DNA from: Calditrichia bacterium
GTDB taxonomy: Bacteria; Calditrichota; Calditrichia; RBG-13-44-9; J075
Direction: 5' to 3'
Assembly: GCA_028284445.1 (NCBI GenBank)
Contig: JANQRS010000024.1
Coordinates: forward strand, 49,413 to 113,412
DNA length: 64,000 bases
The notes under the pieces are model-generated. The model worked only from the letters and a program-made list of their open reading frames with translations. It did no database searches and was not told the DNA's origin. A program made the position numbers and the translations under genes. Of the stretch, positions 36,868 to 45,803 are shown one piece after another. Each line of letters starts with the position of its first letter. Positions within the stretch are counted from its first letter, which is position 1.

Positions 36868-39639
36868 TTAGCGTATCGCTTTACGACGAATCACTCGAAA
36901 ACCGAAGGTCTCGAAGCGGGAATTTGGGGAATTGCTCAGGCGCTTCGTGCAACGTAACGCATCACCGCTTGTGCTCCATGAAGCCCCTCTTAAAGAACGA
37001 TTCACGCCATCTTGCCGATATGTATTATTTTGCCATTCCCAGACATTGCCAGCCATATCCGCTAATCCCTGTAAAGTCGCCCCTTTCGGGTAAATGCCCA
37101 CTTCAGTTGTAGCACCGACATTCCTGGCGTAATTGGCAAGTTTCTCAAATGGCTCTGCGATTTCTTTTGACCAGGGATATTCCCTGTCTCCTCCGCCAGC
37201 GGCCCATTCCCACTCCAGTTCGTTCGGCAGATCATAATACCAGGTATTGTCTTCACGACCGTAGCCGATTGTTTCCAGGGTACTTAACCAGAAACAGTAG
37301 AGTTTGGCTGCAAACCAGGTAATGCCTACTACCGGCTGACCATCACCATTAAATCGACGGTTGTCTGCTTCTCCGGAGACAAGTAAGGCAGGCCATTTGC
37401 TAATTGAAGTCATAAAATGCTGGCGAAGCTCTTCCATTGCACTTGCCTGCAATTGCTCGGCAAAGCGTTCCCGGTCCAAGATGCCCGCTAATTCTTGCTC
37501 CTCTCCAAGCACGTATCTTATGAATCGTTTGTAGCGCTTAAAAGTTAGGGGGTATTTAGCAAAATATGTATCCGTCACTGTTTCTGTTCTTTCAGATACA
37601 GAATAAGTATAGCTTCCACCAGGAATCAGGATATACTCAGCATTATATTCGAGGGGACTACGAAAAGTGTTAGGCTCGGTAGTTCCCGGCAACAGCGGTC
37701 CCAACTCGACACGTGGGCTAATATTCTCGCCGTCCCACTCGGCTACAATTTCCCGGGCAATGGGTGATTGTGGATGACCCTGGAGATATTGTCGCACTAC
37801 ATCACGAGCTGATTTTGAATCTATTTGCTTGAGCGCTCCCAGAAGATATCGTTCGCAGTAGCTGGTAACATCGGTAGTCTCAAGTATTTCTGCCAATGCA
37901 GTTACCGGTTTTTCAGAGGCATCGCCTATCATGAGCCGCAACGTTCGCTGCTGCTTTTCTGACATTTCACTCGTTGCCGGCCCTGTAAAGATTGCGCTCA
38001 TCATCAGATTAAAAATGTTTTCATCCGCTTCACTCATCATGAAGCGCAGTGGTTCAAGCCACCAATCATTCCCAACTCTTTTTGCCAGGGATTTGCACCT
38101 TGTGGCGTCTTTCTGACAATCCTTGACCAACTGTCGACCAACCAAATATTCCCTGAAGCTCTTGTGGCGGAATAGGTAATTCCCGCCATATTCAACGAGA
38201 ATTCCAGCTCGATCACGTAGATTGTGACAAAGATCGATTGCCGTTGGCGCTCCACTTAAATTATCGAGCTGCACTTGCATACGCTCATGAAATTCGTGGC
38301 AAGGCATCTCATCCCCACTCCCATCGGCCTTGTCACCACTGGCCTGCATCCATAATGCAAGTGGTTGCAAGACCAGCATGCTCTTACGCGCAGGTAAAAG
38401 CGGTTCTAATCCGCGAGCGCTGTCACGAAACTCCAACATGTATTCCAGTGCTGCTTCAAATAAACTTCTCCGAGTCTCAGGCAAGATATCTCGCTCTTTC
38501 CAGAGCGTAGCCATGATTTGGAGGAGCATTGGCGTCCCGGCTAGATCGCGGGTGGAATGATTTTCTTCTTTTGCAAGAAACGCAGTGATTTTTTCTGCAT
38601 CCGCTAGTCCTTTTCGGCGCTGTTCACCTTCCCATTTATCATAATCAGGATGTCGAGCTGCATCGTGCCCCGTACTTATGTAAGCTGCCGATAGCCAGCT
38701 TTGTAAAAATTGCTTCTGCTGCTCAGGTGTAAAATCGGTTATATCAGCTCGTAAATGCGGAAACCCCAACTCAACATTATCAACTTTACGATAGCCTGTT
38801 TCCCGGGAAGTCACCACAAAGTAGGCCTTGTGCAGTCCTTGTACAGTCTGATCAATCCAGCTGCACACCCGGATGCGTTTATGCAAGTCACTAATTTCAT
38901 CAAGACCGTCCAACAAGATCAGGGTTCGCGTTTTGTGGAGCCAATCGTAAAATATATCCGGATCAATTTCACGTTCGCGTTGACTGGCCCAGGCATTAAG
39001 CTGTTGGTGAAGAGGCCAAATTTTGCGCTGGCCCTGGTCATCGACATCTTCCTTTACCTCACGCAGCGGGAAATAGATAACCAATCGCGGATCTTGTAAA
39101 CCGAACTCTCGAACCGCTTGATAGCGATTGTTAAGACAATGAGTGGCATAAAACTTTAGTAGAGTCGTTTTTCCGGATCCCGGATCGCCGATAATCAACA
39201 GCAATCGCTCTGCCTGAAAAGCTCGGGTAATTACCTCTTCGGGACTAAGATACTTTTGAGTCTCTGCCAGAGCAACGCCGCCAGCCTCGGAACTCCCGGA
39301 AGAGGCGGTGAGGTTTAACGAAACAAATGTATCAAGTAATTCAACTTTTATTATATCGAGACGCTGATGTCGGAGTAGGTGAACGACACCCAATTCATCT
39401 TTCAGGGTGCGCCGATACCAATTTTCATCCGATTCCTTTTCTGCAGCCCTTTTATTCGCCTCGAATTGGTCTTTTACTTGAAGTTCAACGTTAACGTCAT
39501 CCTTCTTATCCTGAAGGCGTTTTTGTCTTTGATATAGCCCATAGATCAAACCAGCAATCGCCACAGCAACCGCTGCCCAGCGATCCCAGGCAACTGACTG
39601 CTCAGAGAGCAAAACCATTCCCAAAAAGAGATTCCACAT
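36868..39639 (-). CDS. Membrane NACHT ATPase with C-terminal FGE-sulfatase domain (copy 2)
   Basis: Paralogue of the protein at 31608 with the same plan. Membrane helix about 20-37, coiled linker, NACHT with Walker A GDPGSGKTT near 150-158, Walker B LILLDGLDEI near 237 and TSRETGYR near 280, helical middle region, and an FGE-sulfatase domain in the last 250 residues (ILIPGGSYTYS, KYPLTFKRYKRF, LPNELEWEWAAGGG, GNVWEWQNNTY, RGASWSTSGDALRC). The catalytic cysteine pair is again missing. It lacks the signal peptide and Ser-rich stretch of copy 1. The two proteins differ most in the extreme C-terminal loop between RG[GA]SW and GFRV, as expected if this loop contacts a variable ligand. It is separated from the other set by 358 bases. 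Confidence 0.88.
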   Translation of the reverse strand: MWNLFLGMVLLSEQSVAWDRWAAVAVAIAGLIYGLYQRQKRLQDKKDDVNVELQVKDQFEANKRAAEKESDENWYRRTLKDELGVVHLLRHQRLDIIKVELLDTFVSLNLTASSGSSEAGGVALAETQKYLSPEEVITRAFQAERLLLIIGDPGSGKTTLLKFYATHCLNNRYQAVREFGLQDPRLVIYFPLREVKEDVDDQGQRKIWPLHQQLNAWASQREREIDPDIFYDWLHKTRTLILLDGLDEISDLHKRIRVCSWIDQTVQGLHKAYFVVTSRETGYRKVDNVELGFPHLRADITDFTPEQQKQFLQSWLSAAYISTGHDAARHPDYDKWEGEQRRKGLADAEKITAFLAKEENHSTRDLAGTPMLLQIMATLWKERDILPETRRSLFEAALEYMLEFRDSARGLEPLLPARKSMLVLQPLALWMQASGDKADGSGDEMPCHEFHERMQVQLDNLSGAPTAIDLCHNLRDRAGILVEYGGNYLFRHKSFREYLVGRQLVKDCQKDATRCKSLAKRVGNDWWLEPLRFMMSEADENIFNLMMSAIFTGPATSEMSEKQQRTLRLMIGDASEKPVTALAEILETTDVTSYCERYLLGALKQIDSKSARDVVRQYLQGHPQSPIAREIVAEWDGENISPRVELGPLLPGTTEPNTFRSPLEYNAEYILIPGGSYTYSVSERTETVTDTYFAKYPLTFKRYKRFIRYVLGEEQELAGILDRERFAEQLQASAMEELRQHFMTSISKWPALLVSGEADNRRFNGDGQPVVGITWFAAKLYCFWLSTLETIGYGREDNTWYYDLPNELEWEWAAGGGDREYPWSKEIAEPFEKLANYARNVGATTEVGIYPKGATLQGLADMAGNVWEWQNNTYRQDGVNRSLRGASWSTSGDALRCTKRLSNSPNSRFETFGFRVIRRKAIR

Positions 39640-39836
39640 AACTAGAAGTGAGTTAGCTTAAAAGATGAGACCAAGGACACTGGCAATGTGTTATCAACGC
39701 TATTTAGAATATATTATGAAAATAAAGGGAACTCCACGCTCTTCCAAGACAAATACCAGATCGCACAAGCAATTAACCAGCCATGGCGAAGCAAGACTAC
39801 AACGCTCAAATGAGTCCTGAAAGGCAAAGTCCATCT

Positions 39837-40229
39837 TCAGGTAAGGTCCCCCTTAATCGCCCGCCTCAACAAATGATACTCAGATATGCCTCGAATAATA
39901 AAAAACAGAAAGCCGCAAAAAGGAATAACAGAAGCTATGCGACAAATGTATTCAAACATATAGCTCCCGTCTTTATTGGCTACCAACTCCGGCATGAACA
40001 GCAGGATGAGTCCAAGCAGTAAAGATATGGTGCTAAGTGAGCCAATCGCTGGCAGCCAATCGAAACGCAGAAATTGCCGCCGCTCCGGTTCAGTCAATTT
40101 CCTATCCGGAATCTGCCCGGACAATATTTTGTCCCGAACTTCGTTAACCAGTTTTATACCGGCAAAAATCACATTAGTGCCGGCCCAATAGGTAGCTAGC
40201 AGCACAAGAGTGAGTTGGATATCGGGCAT
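39837..40229 (-). CDS. Small membrane protein
   Basis: 130 residues with hydrophobic helices at about 5-26, 57-78 and 92-112 and a basic loop between the first two (DRKLTEPERRQFLRF). No family recognised. AAGGA lies six bases before the ATG. It is about 200 bases upstream of the second NACHT gene and in the same direction, so it may be a membrane partner of that protein. Confidence 0.6.
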   Translation of the reverse strand: MPDIQLTLVLLATYWAGTNVIFAGIKLVNEVRDKILSGQIPDRKLTEPERRQFLRFDWLPAIGSLSTISLLLGLILLFMPELVANKDGSYMFEYICRIASVIPFCGFLFFIIRGISEYHLLRRAIKGDLT

Positions 40230-40700
40230 TGGTATTCCTTAACTGAATTAATCTCCAGAGAAAACAACTTGAGATGATAGGGTAGAAAGCTCAATAGGAA
40301 GGCGCTTACTCTGCACTTATCCTCAAGGGTAAAGTCAAAAGTACACAAGTGCCGCCAACGAGAACTTTATATCAATATAGACATTCATCCCAAGAACAAC
40401 AATTCATTGAGACAAACATCGGAATAGGAGGCGATATGGAGAGACGTTAGTACACAAAAGTGTCTAAAGCTTATTGGTGGACCGCACAATATGATTTCAA
40501 TACCGCAATCATTCCGGGAATGGAGCTTTGGCCTGTGGGGCCTAAAGAAACTTACTGCCTAGATCAATTGTTTGAAGGCGGGATCTTTCAATGTGTCCAG
40601 TACAGCCGACAATTCCAACCCATCTTCCCCCTATTACTGCCAGCTGAATGTCTACTTTTTGTTTTTAATCCCAAGACTATTTGAAATTGCTTCTTTGGCC
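40230..40700. other. Intergenic gap with a strong ribosome site before a four-codon ORF
   Basis: On the plus strand AGGAGG (40426-40431) is followed after four bases by ATG-GAG-AGA-CGT-TAG (40436-40450). Behind it a GTG frame (40460-40684, 74 codons) has no recognised domain. This could be a decayed gene or a leader. Nothing else is apparent. Confidence 0.3.
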
Positions 40701-43643
40701 TCAATCTTCTACGGCATTTCGCAAATAGTAGCCCTTTTCTTTCAAAGACATGTCCCAAAACGACATGGTTAAGGCACATCGATACTTAAAATAGTCTCGC
40801 CTTGTTTGATAATTATCTATATATATTCCACCTAGCGGATCGAACATCAATCGGGCATCTTCTGCTTGATGGTGATGCTTGCCGTCTTTGGTGCGTGTCA
40901 AGACCAGGTTCTTTCCTTCCGAGTAACCTGATTCCTCCTTGAGTAACATTAGATAGGAATAAACCAGCGCCTGTGAATACTTAAATGCAGACGATTTATC
41001 TTCTCGGATGTATGAAGACAAGCTAATCCCATTGTGAAGATCATTGCCATATTTTTGCGCTCTATCTTTTATAAGCAATATTATCTCCGAGATCTGGCCT
41101 TGCTTTCCATAACTGGTCCTGAATTTCTGTTCGACAAACTCAATTATTGAAGCTATCCATCTTCGATAAAGACCGGTCGAAAAGAAGGTGTCCAGGAAAT
41201 CATTCGTTTCCCGCATATATTTGCGCGACATTTCCCGCAAAAGAGGGCTATAAGGTACTTCTGCTTGTTCTAGAGACCATTCATCGTTGTCCTGCTCGAG
41301 ACAAAATTTTTCTACGCATAGCAACCTGAGTAAATAATGAATGAAACAGTTTTTCTTCAGCTGAACCGGTGAATGATAACAAGCGGAAGTCGATGCAAAA
41401 TTGCCCCAATACCAAAATTTGAATAATTCCTTGTTTCTCAGAAAAGTAAAGTAATAGGTAACAATGTCCGAAAAAATATGATCGAAGAATTGAGGTGATC
41501 GTATTTGTCTGAGGAAATACTTATATTGATCGAATTTGGGTTCTGAATTGCCGACTATCTTCTTGATGCCAATATTTATCTCGTGTTTATATTTGGGATT
41601 GAGTGAGGTGAATTTGCCAATTTCAAAATCTTCCCCGTCCCTGATAGCCTGATCATATGAATCAAAGAGCAAATAATATGCAATTTCATGAACTGCGGCG
41701 GTTAAGAGACTTTCAGGCTGAAATATATGAAAATAGTTTAATCGCAAAGCCCACCTGACGGTGGAAATTTGAGGGTTGCCTTCTACATAAACAAAATTGG
41801 CATGATTCCCAAATTGTTCTGCCATGCTCTTCGAAAACCCGTCATAAGCGGATACCAATTGCTGGATACCGCCTTTGAAATAAAGGTTATGATCTGTTAT
41901 TTCTTCAGTGGGAAGACTTGCGTGGAAGCGATTACTATATGCATATTCGAAGGATTGTAGCATCCTGTATAGTCGATTACTGAGTTGTGTCCCTGATGAA
42001 CTGCCTTCGGTGCCATTCTTCATCGCCTCTTTGACGGTTTCGATGACCAAATTTACAAATGGCCGGAGCTCAATAAATTTTGAGTATAAAATTGGGTCGC
42101 TAATCCCCTGATTATACATTGCAATCATGTTCAACATACTTTCGTATACAATCTTGGGAATGCAAAGGCTTTTCAATGCAGTATGAATGAACTTGACATC
42201 GCTAATGCTAATTTCCAGTCTCTTGATCTTTTCCCGGTATTTTTTTACGTCTTGATCAAATTCAGCTTCGTCATCTTTGGATTTTATCAGAGCTGAGTTC
42301 AAGTTTGAAAGCCTGTCCAGGAAATCAACCTCAGAATAATCCAGTCCTTTGTTGACCTGCCTGAATGCCTCATAATTGGTTTCGACAAATGACTCTGCGC
42401 CCAATTGGTGACGTTTCTGCTGCATTGTCATAACAGTATAAATCGAACTCACATCCGCTTTTCGGGTGGCTTCCAACAAATTGGAAAATTTATCGATAAA
42501 TTCTTTGGATGATATCCCATCAACAATATCGGCAAAAGGATAATAGAAGTCTCCTGTTCCCATACTAATCTGTAATGATTTCTGCTCGTCTACCAAGAAT
42601 TCCCGCAGAGGATCATCAATACTTCCCGGTTGTAATCGCCAGCGTGATAGTGGTATGACTTTATCTTCACGATCCATATTTATTCTATTCAGGGCCTCTT
42701 CCCGCGCCGCCGTATCGATCAGTAATAAATCAAAATCAAATCCAAGAGAAGTACTGGAATTAATGATCACAGGATATAGCTTATTAATTTGCGATTTTCT
42801 GCTATTGCCCAAAATCTGTGAAAATATTGGCGATCTTTTGAGTAGGCTACCTTCCAATGCCTCATAACAATTCAGGATTGAACACATCGACTCGAAATTA
42901 ACTCTTCTCAAAAGAGGCATGATTTCAAAAATTTTGTCATAGCTATCTGCAAATGTAATCAGCGTAATTTCATGCCAGGCATAAGATTCCAGCAGCAGAA
43001 AATCGAAACCGCCTTTCCATTGGTCGCGCTTATGCCGCAGAATAAAATAGATTGCCTTAATAACACTGCGCAAAAAAGTGCTTCCATAACTAATTTGCAA
43101 CGCATTGCTTAGTTTAAGCTGAGTTATGCTAATCAGCGGGAGCGATTTTCGATTTAAGAAGGTTTTCTTTGCCAGGTCAACAATATCATGTTGGTCTTGA
43201 AATTTTGGTGTGGGCCCCGTGAAGACCTTGTGATCAAATGCGAACAACCAATCATAGTTTCCCGACGCATTTACAGTTCCGGGGTTATCTTTTACTATAA
43301 CCGGATCAAAAGGGGTAAATGTGCGGGTGCTAAACACAAAATCTTCCACTAATGACAGAACTGCGAGGTCGAAGTGCCCAAATACATAATATGCTTTGGG
43401 AACGTAAAAGTAGTCTGAAAATTCGTCTGCATATTTATAAAATCCGGGATCCAGCCGATTAGATTCCTCATCTAATTTTCTTCGCCTATCCAGATTTTTT
43501 TCCAACGCATCCTTGTAATTTTCAAAGAGCTGTTTGATCTCATTCTCAAAAAACTCCCTTTGCTTTCCAAATGGAAGCGAAGAAAATCCAATAAAAACAC
43601 TTCCATCATGTAATAGGCAGTTATCTCGAATCATAGGCGCCAC
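40701..43643 (-). CDS. Large protein of unknown function (980 aa)
   Basis: No family recognised. It is soluble, with no signal peptide or membrane helix, and mostly helical. The N-terminal 180 residues look like a folded domain (AYYVFGHFDLAVLSLVEDF, PFDPVIVKDN). A charged coiled coil lies near 455-490 (DVKKYREKIKRLEISISDVK). A segment near 640-660 contains VHEIAYYLLFD, which resembles a metalloprotease helix only superficially and lacks the second His. The start is GTG (43643) or ATG (43634), neither with a clear ribosome site. Length and lone position among small membrane genes suggest an effector or sensor of the island. The function is open. Confidence 0.7.
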   Translation of the reverse strand: MAPMIRDNCLLHDGSVFIGFSSLPFGKQREFFENEIKQLFENYKDALEKNLDRRRKLDEESNRLDPGFYKYADEFSDYFYVPKAYYVFGHFDLAVLSLVEDFVFSTRTFTPFDPVIVKDNPGTVNASGNYDWLFAFDHKVFTGPTPKFQDQHDIVDLAKKTFLNRKSLPLISITQLKLSNALQISYGSTFLRSVIKAIYFILRHKRDQWKGGFDFLLLESYAWHEITLITFADSYDKIFEIMPLLRRVNFESMCSILNCYEALEGSLLKRSPIFSQILGNSRKSQINKLYPVIINSSTSLGFDFDLLLIDTAAREEALNRINMDREDKVIPLSRWRLQPGSIDDPLREFLVDEQKSLQISMGTGDFYYPFADIVDGISSKEFIDKFSNLLEATRKADVSSIYTVMTMQQKRHQLGAESFVETNYEAFRQVNKGLDYSEVDFLDRLSNLNSALIKSKDDEAEFDQDVKKYREKIKRLEISISDVKFIHTALKSLCIPKIVYESMLNMIAMYNQGISDPILYSKFIELRPFVNLVIETVKEAMKNGTEGSSSGTQLSNRLYRMLQSFEYAYSNRFHASLPTEEITDHNLYFKGGIQQLVSAYDGFSKSMAEQFGNHANFVYVEGNPQISTVRWALRLNYFHIFQPESLLTAAVHEIAYYLLFDSYDQAIRDGEDFEIGKFTSLNPKYKHEINIGIKKIVGNSEPKFDQYKYFLRQIRSPQFFDHIFSDIVTYYFTFLRNKELFKFWYWGNFASTSACYHSPVQLKKNCFIHYLLRLLCVEKFCLEQDNDEWSLEQAEVPYSPLLREMSRKYMRETNDFLDTFFSTGLYRRWIASIIEFVEQKFRTSYGKQGQISEIILLIKDRAQKYGNDLHNGISLSSYIREDKSSAFKYSQALVYSYLMLLKEESGYSEGKNLVLTRTKDGKHHHQAEDARLMFDPLGGIYIDNYQTRRDYFKYRCALTMSFWDMSLKEKGYYLRNAVED

Positions 43644-43988
43644 AAGAAGTTAAAGTGTTGAACAACAGTAAATGGTTAGGAGTCTTCAATAATTCGTTGT
43701 TACTCAGAAGGCATTGCGCGTCGACAGTTTTGCAGATAGCTTTTCCGAGATGTGGTATATGGTACAGGGATGATAGCATGCACATTCCGAAGAATATTCG
43801 TTGATCAACCCTCTCAATTTCCAAGCGAGATAAAGGTGAGAGAATCGTCCGATGGATATGCTTTGGCAATAAATATAGCCGGAGGGCGGGTTAATGCCTG
43901 TCCATAGAAAATTGAGAAAAACGCCAGCATGCCGGTATTTTCCTACAAGCTTTAAGTCCCCTGAAGGGCCAGCACTTTAAGACCGGCA
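43644..43988. other. Intergenic gap with an inverted repeat
   Basis: No convincing gene; an 82-codon frame overlapping the large ORF has no support. TGCCGGT near 43931 and ACCGGCA near 43982 form a 7-bp inverted repeat around smaller hairpins (CCCTGAAGGG) and may close the transcript of the small membrane gene upstream on the minus strand. Confidence 0.35.
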
Positions 43989-44327
43989 TTATTCTTCTGA
44001 ATCTATGTCTGGCTCTTCTTCCCCGAGAATTTCATTCCGCAACCGTTCCTCAGATGGTAATTTAATCTTAGGAACGATACTCCGTTCACCAAAAACCAAA
44101 TCCAGTGGAATTGTCCGCGAGGCGGATACGGAGAACGTAGGGGTAGACTGATTTTCCACAGCCGATCCCGCTGACATAAAGATCTTTACACAATGGGCCA
44201 AAAAGCCGACTATTCCTAATCCAATAACTAAAGGGAAAGCATCAAAATGTAATTTCTCAAAATTCAGTACGATCGAGATCAGAAACAGAATAACCAGGAG
44301 TAATCCTGAGATAAATTTCAAAATCAT
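43989..44327 (-). CDS. Two-pass small membrane protein with acidic tail
   Basis: 112 residues; helices at about 3-22 and 30-50, then a soluble part with PLDLVFGERSIVPKIKLPSEERLR and a highly acidic end (EEEPDIDSEE). No family recognised. It is one of a group of tiny membrane genes between the 980-aa gene and the cupin gene. Confidence 0.5.
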   Translation of the reverse strand: MILKFISGLLLVILFLISIVLNFEKLHFDAFPLVIGLGIVGFLAHCVKIFMSAGSAVENQSTPTFSVSASRTIPLDLVFGERSIVPKIKLPSEERLRNEILGEEEPDIDSEE

Positions 44328-44467
44328 TCTTGTTCCTCATTTTTTGCGGCGATCGATCTTAGTATGCTCATCATTACCTTAGACAATTGTCATAGAAACT
44401 CGACGCGCCAATTGATTTACTCTCGAAACATCAATTAGTTTCTTATTTGGCAAAAAACACATTAAAC

Positions 44468-44755
44468 TTACTGATCTGCAAAAGTGTTAAGAAAAGCACT
44501 AAACCCTAAACCGGCGATGATTGCCTGCTGAATATTTGTCGGTTGGGCAAATGCAGTAGCCAGAAATGCCCCGACCACAACATACAACATAACATCAATG
44601 AGTTTCAACCAGGCTCCTGGTGAATGGTTATCAGGCAAGAATTTCTTAATATAGCTTATAACAGGCTTATCATTTGTCACTAACCAGGAGTACAATGCAA
44701 ATACTGCAACACAATTTGTCAAGTAAAAATCAATTGAAATCCCCAATATGTCCAT
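44468..44755 (-). CDS. Small membrane protein
   Basis: About 95 residues from the ATG at 44755; a TTG at 44779 would add eight. Hydrophobic helices lie at about 5-25, 47-65 and possibly 72-90, with KPVISYIKKFLPDNH between them. Family not recognised. The size, pattern and Gly/Ala-rich last helix (AIIAGLGFSAF) resemble holin-like or phage-type membrane proteins only loosely. Confidence 0.5.
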   Translation of the reverse strand: MDILGISIDFYLTNCVAVFALYSWLVTNDKPVISYIKKFLPDNHSPGAWLKLIDVMLYVVVGAFLATAFAQPTNIQQAIIAGLGFSAFLNTFADQ

Positions 44756-44917
44756 TGAGTACCATTCCCGCACGTTCAATTCGGATTCAAAACCTTGAAG
44801 AGATTCATTTCCACGAACAAAAATTTATTCAGTAAAGAATATGAAATTGTGTCGAACATGATTAGAAACATGCAAGACGAATAAGCCAAGGATGGCTAGC
44901 AATTGAGAAAGAAATTC

Positions 44918-45130
44918 ATGAAATCTGTCAATATTATGACGTCATTTTCTTTCATATTATTGATATTTTATGCTTTTATGTCCACTGTCTACAGACTTGC
45001 AATTGATCTGCACACTGAGGTTCTGGGCGGAGATATTACATTGATTGGCCTTGGCTGGAGAATCACACTCATGGCCATTCTTCTACTAGGATTATATGTT
45101 ATAACGAAATCCTCAAATATCATTAAGTAG
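44918..45130 (+). CDS. Small two-pass membrane protein
   Basis: About 70 residues from the ATG at 44918 (a TTG lies at 44903). Helices at about 8-27 and 45-63 with a short loop. It is one of very few plus-strand genes in the island. No family recognised; short and AT-rich, so it may be a chance frame, but the two regular helices argue for a gene. Confidence 0.4.
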   Translation: MKSVNIMTSFSFILLIFYAFMSTVYRLAIDLHTEVLGGDITLIGLGWRITLMAILLLGLYVITKSSNIIK

Positions 45131-45291
45131 TCAAAAGATCCGCAACTAAAAGCACTCAGAAATTGTTAGGGTTAAAAATAAGTGTGAAATCCAATTGGAT
45201 GTACGTTAAAATAACAAAATGAATACGAATTATACAAGAATATATTACTACATTATATATTATCTTCGAACTGTATATTTTTTAAAAACAA

Positions 45292-45744
45292 CTAACGCTT
45301 TTTGACCTTCCAGATATTCCAGTAATTCGCTTTAAAACGCCAATCGTCATCTCTTGATTCGTCGGTTGTCGCCGTCGAGAACACCATAATAATAGTGTCT
45401 TCCGTCAAATTCATGATTCCATTTGCATATGCCGGGGGGATATATAAGATTTGTGGCCTCTGATAAGACAGGACAAAACGCTCCGGTTTCAATTCTTTTG
45501 AAGGGTTTTTCCAATTGTCGATTTTGACAGCACCGATGACAGCTGCGCCATTTAATACTGTGATGTATTTGGCCTCTTTTTTGTGCCCATGCCAAGCCCG
45601 CACAAAATTTGTTCGGTGATTGCTCAAATAGTAAAAGCGTTTGACACCCTTAAAATCAAAAGCATTGCAAAAAGAAACAATACCCCGATCATCAACAGCG
45701 ATTCCGCCGTCAATTATTTCAGGCTTCTTGTGTAGTGAATTCAT
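45292..45744 (-). CDS. RmlC-like cupin (dTDP-sugar epimerase/ketoisomerase family)
   Basis: About 150 residues from the ATG at 45744, chosen over 45762 because GAGGGG stands seven bases before it. Cupin motifs of dTDP-4-dehydrorhamnose 3,5-epimerase-like proteins are visible: DDRGIVSFCNAFDFKGVKRFY, VRAWHGHKKEAKY with the His pair, and ILYIPPAYANGIMNL. Relatives of this short form modify nucleotide-bound sugars. No other sugar-nucleotide gene lies nearby, so a role in classic polysaccharide synthesis is doubtful. It lies 59 bases after a membrane Nudix-like gene. Confidence 0.8.
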   Translation of the reverse strand: MNSLHKKPEIIDGGIAVDDRGIVSFCNAFDFKGVKRFYYLSNHRTNFVRAWHGHKKEAKYITVLNGAAVIGAVKIDNWKNPSKELKPERFVLSYQRPQILYIPPAYANGIMNLTEDTIIMVFSTATTDESRDDDWRFKANYWNIWKVKKR

Positions 45745-45803
45745 AAATGCGCCCCTCACCAAATATTCTATATTAGACTAGCGCCGGTATCGGCATTACT
45801 TAT

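Noticed and set aside
31608..39639. Diversity-generating retroelement acting on the FGE ends
   Set aside because: No reverse transcriptase, accessory gene or template repeat in the window; left as a genome-wide check.
40701..43643. HExxH-like metalloprotease motif in the 980-aa protein
   Set aside because: The segment is VHEIAYYLL; the second His is missing.
43621..43869. 82-codon minus-strand frame overlapping the start of the 980-aa gene
   Set aside because: No domain and no ribosome site; probably leader sequence.
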